In this document: positions 58,440-64,000 of the stretch, piece after piece
Numbering within the stretch: the first letter of the stretch is position 1
How the letters are laid out: the number at the start of each line of letters is the position of its first letter
Position numbers and translations under genes: made by a program
Notes under the pieces: model-generated
Database searches by the model: none
Told to the model about the DNA's origin: nothing
What the model saw: only the letters and a program-made list of their open reading frames with translations
Origin: Culex pipiens pallens
Lineage: Eukaryota; Arthropoda; Insecta; Diptera; Culicidae
Reading direction: 5' to 3'
Assembly: GCF_016801865.2 (NCBI RefSeq)
Contig: NC_068939.1
Coordinates: forward strand, 177,641,292 to 177,705,291
Length of the DNA stretch: 64,000 nucleotides

Positions 58440-59060
58440 TATGTTCCCAAAATCATGTTCCGTCAGTGGGGGTGACTATGGGTCAAAAAACGATACACCT
58501 CTCGTTATTTTTTAATAACAAAAACAATTTAAATAACATCGAAAATCTTTTATCATAGAATTGATCTGAGATAGTTTACTAACATTTTCCCAAAATATGG
58601 TGTAATTTGATGGACTCTACCTTAAATGGCAATCGTTTGAAAATTTACCCAATCTCACCCCTAAGAGGGAGTGACATTGGGTCAAATGAAACTAAAATGA
58701 TGCTCATATACAACGATATGGTAAAAACAAGTCATCCAACAGTGTTTCTTTGGGTTTGGGTACTTTATGATTAATTCCAACAAAAATTTTAAAAAGCTGA
58801 TTTTTCGAGACGTGATTTTTGGCCAAAAACGTACTTCAAATTTAGACAGCTGCCAAAATGATAGGATTTGTTCTTGGAACGAGATTTTTTCAGCAAAATT
58901 ATTTCAAGGTGTCCCTTGCACAACCCTTTTAACAGAATTTAGTTTCATTGAGAAGTACCTGAGAATTGGTAAAATCTGTAAAAAAAAAACACTTTGACCC
59001 AATCTCACCCCTCAGACTCAATGTCACCACTTTGCCATTTTGCACCTTTTCATTTGAAAC
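58440..59060. repeat. Foldback cluster of GGGTGACATTGGGTCA motifs
   Basis: GGGGTGACTATGGGTCAAA near 58,468 points right. ACCCAATCTCACCCCT and GAGGGAGTGACATTGGGT meet back to back near 58,650-58,690. TTTGACCCAATCTCACCCCT near 58,994 points left. The layout suggests two adjoining hairpin units of about 0.2 and 0.35 kb, or one element with an internal palindrome. Confidence 0.6.
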
Positions 59061-60118
59061 CATTTTCGAATCAATCACATTGTAGAGAACAGTTTTCTGA
59101 ACAAGTTACAAAAAAAATATTGAATTAGGCAGGGATAAGGCCAATTTGGTAAAATAATAAATTTCGTCTCCAAAATGTATGGATTTAATTACTATTAGCT
59201 GATGAACGCCGCCTACTAAGTTTTTTGCATGGTTATTTTTTCCAAAAATTTTGTTGAAATTTTATGCTATTTTTATGTTGCAAATAAAACTTATCTTCAT
59301 TCAAATTATCTAAGTAAGCGGTGTTCAACGAGTGAAATAAGACACTTTTAATTTTACCTTATCGGGCATATCTATGCCGATTTTTATCAAAGTCGATATA
59401 TATTTTTTGGTAAGTTGATCAGAACACATTTACAGATGATTTTATGATTCTTTAAAACTTAAGCTTTCTTTTTTCAAGCTCTATTTGTGTAACTTTTCAG
59501 TTTGATTCCGATTATACTAAACAAATTTTTAGTTGAAAAATCTATCTTATTGAAACCATTACATACGTTTCAATGTAATTAAAAATGTTCAATTCAGTCA
59601 AAATATCCACCAAACCTTTTTTAACCCGGGCATGGTCTTCGGTAGTGCGTCCATCCCAGGAATTTCCGGGACAAAAATCCCGGGATTTTCTGTAAACCGG
59701 GAATTCCCAGAGTTTTTGATATTTTGTCCCGGGATTTCCCGAAATTGACAAAAAAAATCATTTTTTGGTCAGGAAACTCAGATTTTGTAGTGGAAATAGA
59801 TGAACAGTTGAATACTTAGTAATCGATAACATTTTTAAAGCATTAGCAAGTTTGGATTCGGCATATATCCACATTTATTTAGCTTATAAGGGAAAATTAT
59901 TAGATTTTTAGTTTACGGATCCGCAAAATGCCTAGCGCTTTAAATATTTTTGAATAAGTTTTATCTATTTTTAAAATGTTTACATTCAATGAGGATTTTA
60001 AACTTGAAAAAAATCATATTTTATTATTTTTCTTCAAGCATCGGCATCTGGAGCAATTAAGGACAATAGTAACGAATTAAGACAGCATAATGAACTGATA
60101 AATTTTTTACATAAGGTA
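59061..60118. other. AT-rich DNA with a short CCGGGA palindrome cluster
   Basis: Around 59,640-59,745, motifs such as ATCCCGGGATTT, AACCGGGAATTCCC and GTCCCGGGATTTCCC repeat in both orientations. A similar CTCCCGGGATTTCCCGGA occurs near 15,622. The rest was not recognised. Confidence 0.45.
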
Positions 60119-61510
60119 TAGGGGTCCTTTTCGACCCCACACCTTAAAAAATCGTCAAAAATCCAGTTTTTGACCGATTCCGGTACTTTTTGTCAAAAAT
60201 GATAGCTGAGAAAGTCTCCTTTCCGAAACCGACCTGGAAAACCGGATTTGGTCACCTTGGCCACCGAGAATCGGCTACAACCGAAAAAAGGCCTTTTTGA
60301 GACCCCAACTTTGACGACCTGTATCTCCGGCAAATTTTAACCAATCGGGATGCTCCAGGTTGCATTCGACAGGTATTTACCTGTTCTTTGACCACAAATA
60401 TTAATATCACGGCCAGGTGACCTACCGGTTCCGGAAATCCGGAATATCCGAAAAGTTCATATTTTACTGTTTTTCACGCATATGTGATACCAATACTCTC
60501 ATGATAGTTGAAATTGATCCATAAAACTTACTAAAAACACACCCGGTTCCCGGGTACCCGATGAACGGCCAATTTGAATTTTTTGTTGAAAACCCATCAT
60601 GTTGCATATCAAACTTCATGAAATTGAAAGATATGTCCATCTTTGATAATGCCGTTAATCACTGAGCCATCCTGGCCAATCTGGAACCGGTTACCGGTGG
60701 CCCCTTGGGGACACTTCCGGAATATGAGAGAACCCCTATCATCCGACATATCAAACTTTTGAAATTGAAAGATATGTCAACCAACGGTCAGCGAAAAACG
60801 TCATGACCGTAGATTGACATATCTTTCAATTTCATGAAGTTTAATATGTCGGATGATAGGGTTTCTCTCATATTCCTGGAGTGTCCCCAAAGGGCCACCG
60901 GTAACCGGTTACAGATTGGCCACAATGGGTCAGCGAACAACGCCATGACCGTAATTAGACATATCTTTCAATTTCATGTTAAATATGTCGGATGATAGGG
61001 ATTCTCTCATATTCCGGAAGTGTCCCCAAGGCGCCACCGGTAACCGGTTCCAGATTGGCCAGGATGGCTCAGCGATTAACGACATTACCAAAGATGGACA
61101 TATCTTTCAATTGTATGAAGTTTTATATGCAACATGATGGGTTTTCAACAAAAAATCGAAATTGGCCGTTCATTGGGTACCCGGGAACCGGTTCCAGGTT
61201 ACCCGGAAATGGCCGCTAACACTCCAGAGTGGTTCTGGCTATCGTGTATTGTGTTTTTAGTAAGTTTTTTGGATCAAGTTCAACTATCATGAGAGTATTG
61301 GTATCACATATTCGTGAAAAACAGTAAAATATGAACTTTTCGGATGTTCCGGACTTCCGATTCCCGGTGGCCATAGTGACCAAATCCGGTTTTCTAGGAC
61401 GGTTTCGGAAAGAAGACGTTCTAAGCTTTCATTTGTGACCAAAAAAACCGGAATCGGTCAAAAACTGGATTTTTGACGATTTTTTAAAGTTTGGGGTCGC
61501 AAAGGACCGC
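60119..61510. mobile_element. 1.4-kb long inverted repeat, GC-richer foldback element
   Basis: The left end GGGGTCCTTTTCGACCCC mirrors the right end GGGGTCGCAAAGGACCGC. Other mirrored landmarks are AAAAATCCAGTTTTTGACCG / CGGTCAAAAACTGGATTTTT, GACCAAATCCGGTTTTC and its inverse, CGGTTACCGGTGGCCCCTTG and its inverse, and TTGAAAGATATGTC and its inverse. The turn is near 60,800. The right arm holds two tandem copies (about 135 bp apart) of a module that the left arm has once. No protein is encoded. Confidence 0.8.
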
Positions 61511-63004
61511 AATTTGCTTTCTTTTTCCTGAGATATTGTTTGTTTTAATTTATTATTTAGTTTTTAGGCCTTTGCAAACATATTTGAATATTTATGTCCC
61601 TCGAACCTAGATCCATAAAAAAATTTTTGTTGTTTTTCCTATTTTTAGAGACGGGGAGCTTACATTATTTTGAAAAAAAAAATTCAGTGGAATTAATCAA
61701 ACTTAAAACGTTTTTTTACGAAACAAAATCAGATAATTACAGAAACGACTTAAATTGTACCGACCTCGGCCGTAATCTAGGAAAATAAAGTTTGCAAAAT
61801 ATCAACCTTATTTGACAAAAAAATAGTTCTAACTTAATTTGTGAGTAAATGGCTTAGAAAAAAATGATGGAGCAATTCCAAGCAATTGTCCAAAAAATAT
61901 TTCAAACAACTTTGATGCCAATTATTGCATGAACTCCGAACTATTTTCTAATTTTGAAGTTAGCTAGCTTTCTCCAAAACTCATTAGGAAAACATGGGAT
62001 ATTTGAGCAATTTTGTGTTTTTTTGCTTCTTGTAAAAATATTACAAAACAATCCTGAACCAATCATGTTCAATCCTGTTGGCAGGTGATTCGTTGACCTC
62101 TGGCGTAATCTTCATGAAGGAAACTGCTCTCAAATTGCTACAAGCAAAAAACAAGGTTCCATAACGTTCACATTGTTGAAAGGGGGTAAAAACTTTTCTG
62201 TTGTGAACATTCGTCACACCGTTCAGGTGGTGCTCTCAAAACGCATTCATTTGTTGAGTTTTATGTTTGAATTTAAACTATTTAATTCTAAGTGCAATTT
62301 TTGTAAAGTTAATCGTTAAATTTCAAATGTTTTTTTTTGTGGAGATGAAAATTGAACAAAATTACGACTTCGCCAACGAAGCACGATATCGTCGTTATAG
62401 TTTTGCAGTTCAAAAGGTGCACCCACATGAAATCCTGCAGCATCCTGTTGGGAAGTGTGTGTGTGTGTGTGCGTGTGTGTATTTGCCGTTGATGGGAATA
62501 AGAAAGGAAACCTTTCCTTGGCTTACTTTTTCATTGAATACCAGCCAGCCAGCAAGTGCGAGTATTGCAAACAGAAGGTGCTCAAATAGCAATAAATTTT
62601 ATACGATGTGTAAGTCCTGTGTGTTGTTGCCTTTGTATTGTGTGCGAAAAACCAAATAAATATTACTTTTTCCCCTCACTACAGCTGACTCGCCAAAAAA
62701 AAGCAGGACGCAATAATATTGAATTTCCCGCTGCTTTTCATTGCCCCTCGCAGTGGAGATGGAGGTTCAAATGTGTGAATCTGACTTTGAAAGTGAGGTG
62801 AATGAATAGGGGAAAAAAGTCCAGAATGGATTTATGTTTGGGTATTTTATTGCTAGCACTGGGTGCGGGTTTGTAAGTCATGCTTTGTGCAATTTTTTTT
62901 TGGGAGCAAAAATAATCCGAAATTGATGATTGCTTGTAAAAGATTTGTAGGTGATTTGCTGGTACAAAGAAGTTGAGGTGATATTACATTCCAGATATTT
63001 TTTT
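61511..63004. other. Non-coding DNA
   Basis: A GC-richer part lies at about 62,390-62,830 with a (GT)n at 62,455-62,480. A plus-strand frame of 130 residues at 62,267 reads through this microsatellite and has no recognisable domain. Nothing else was recognised. Confidence 0.4.
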
Positions 63005-64000
63005 TTGTTTTTTTGTATTTTTGTATTTTTGAATTTTTGTATTTTTTTATTTTTGTATTTTTGTATTTTTGTATTTTTGTATTTTTGTATTTTTGTATTT
63101 TTGTATTTTTGTATTTTTGTATTTTTGTATTTTTGTATTTTTGTATTTTTGTATTTTTGTATTTTTGTATTTTTGTATTTTTGTATTTTTGTATTTTTGT
63201 ATTTTTGTATTTTTGTATTTTTGTATTTTTGTATTTTTGTATTTTGTATTTTTGTATTTTTGTATTTTTGTATTTTTGTATTTTTGTATTTTTGTATTTT
63301 TGTATTTTTGTATTTTTGTATTTTTGTATTTTTGTATTTTTGTATTTTTGTATTTTTGTATTTTTGTATTTTTGTATTTTTGTATTTTTGTATTTTTGTA
63401 TTTTTGTATTTTTGTATTGTGTATTTTGTATTTTTGTATTTTTGTATTTTTGTATTTTTGTATTTTTGTATTTTTGTATTTTTGTATTTTTGTATTTTTG
63501 TATTTTTGTATTTTTGTATTTTTGTATTTTTGTATTTTTGTATTTTTGTATTTTTGTATTTTTGTATTTTTGTATTTTTGTATTTTTGTATTTTTGTATT
63601 TTTGTATTTTTGTATTTTTGTATTTTTGTATTTTTGTATTTTTGTATTTTTGTATTTTTGTATTTTTGTATTTTTGTATTTTTGTATTTTTGTATTTTTG
63701 TATTTTTGTATTTTTGTATTTTGTATTTTTGTATTTTTGTATTTTTGTATTTTTGTATTTTTGTATTTTTGTATTTTTGTATTTTTGTATTTTTGTATTT
63801 TTGTATTTTTGTATTTTTGTATTTTTGTATTTTTGTATTTTTGTATTTTTGTATTTTTGTATTTTTGTATTTTTGTATTTTTGTATTTTTGTATTTTTGT
63901 ATTTTTGTATTTTTGTATTTTGTATTTTTGTATTTTTGTATTTTTGTATTTTTGTATTTTTGTATTTTTGTATTTTTGTATTTTTGTATTTTTGTATTTT
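63005..64000 (+). repeat. (TATTTTTG)n 8-mer array, over 120 copies, open-ended
   Basis: About 1 kb of an 8-base unit, continuing past the window edge. A few one-base-short units (near 63,240, 63,720 and 63,917) and a compound break (GTATTGTGTATTTTG near 63,415) interrupt it. The first 50 bp are less regular. Confidence 0.95.

Noticed and set aside
62267..62659. 130-residue plus-strand frame
   Set aside because: It runs through a GT microsatellite (C/V alternation) and has no domain.

Overview
This is non-coding, repeat-dominated eukaryotic nuclear DNA. Best guess for the host is a culicine mosquito, probably Culex. That rests on recognising interspersed repeats I associate with mosquito genomes: the hairpin-headed element starting TTAATCCACC and ending GGAAGGCAAAA, the pogo-like termini CAGTCCAGACTCGATTATCC, and the GGCxTCATCCATAAAGTA element. 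It is pattern memory, not a database search. No complete protein gene is visible. Almost all long open frames are chance frames in AT-rich DNA or frames inside microsatellites. I support two short candidate coding exons: 3,911-4,001 on the minus strand and 41,357-41,498 on the plus strand. I also see one plausible minus-strand core promoter near 5,337.

Layout. 1-3.6 kb: old transposon pieces, including a reverse-complement copy of part of the element at 17.5-19.2 kb and a TA-flanked element. 3.6-5.6 kb: GC-richer DNA with a minus-strand candidate promoter and exon. 5.6-11 kb: AT-rich DNA with a degenerate two-way repeat field (6.5-8.1 kb) and a small MITE. 11.1-14.2 kb: a MITE, then a three-level nest (hAT-like MITE inside a retrotransposon inside a pogo-like element) whose retrotransposon tail has grown into a 383-bp hexamer array, then another MITE. 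14.2-24 kb: hairpin-headed elements, foldback elements, a tRNA-like SINE core, and a 923-bp TA element sitting in a foldback element. 24.3-30.1 kb: A/C-rich degenerate simple sequence broken up by MITEs. 30.5-44.2 kb: three hairpin-headed elements. One holds 54 head-to-tail copies of a 164-bp module (31.49-40.27 kb) and another, inverted, holds about 8. 44.3-50 kb: mostly unique DNA, a MITE, a 500-bp 9-mer array and a foldback with a tRNA-like insertion. 50.3-53.5 kb: a short retrotransposon copy with a 12-bp target duplication, a 1.9-kb long inverted repeat and a poly-C MITE. 54.6-55.9 kb: an apparently end-to-end 645-bp retroelement and a hairpin cluster. 56-58 kb: GC-richer unique DNA. 58.4-61.5 kb: two foldback systems. 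63.0 kb to the end: an 8-mer array running off the window.

The main result is the 164-bp module. It occurs about once in one hairpin-headed element (14.9 kb), about eight times in another (42.5-43.8 kb) and 54 times in a third (31.5-40.3 kb), so this appears to be a satellite caught forming inside a transposable element. In the large array every monomer start lies on an exact 164-bp lattice. A 25-monomer block of 4,100 bp is repeated in tandem with a single mismatch seen by eye. That is either a very recent unequal exchange or an assembly duplication, and long reads would tell which.
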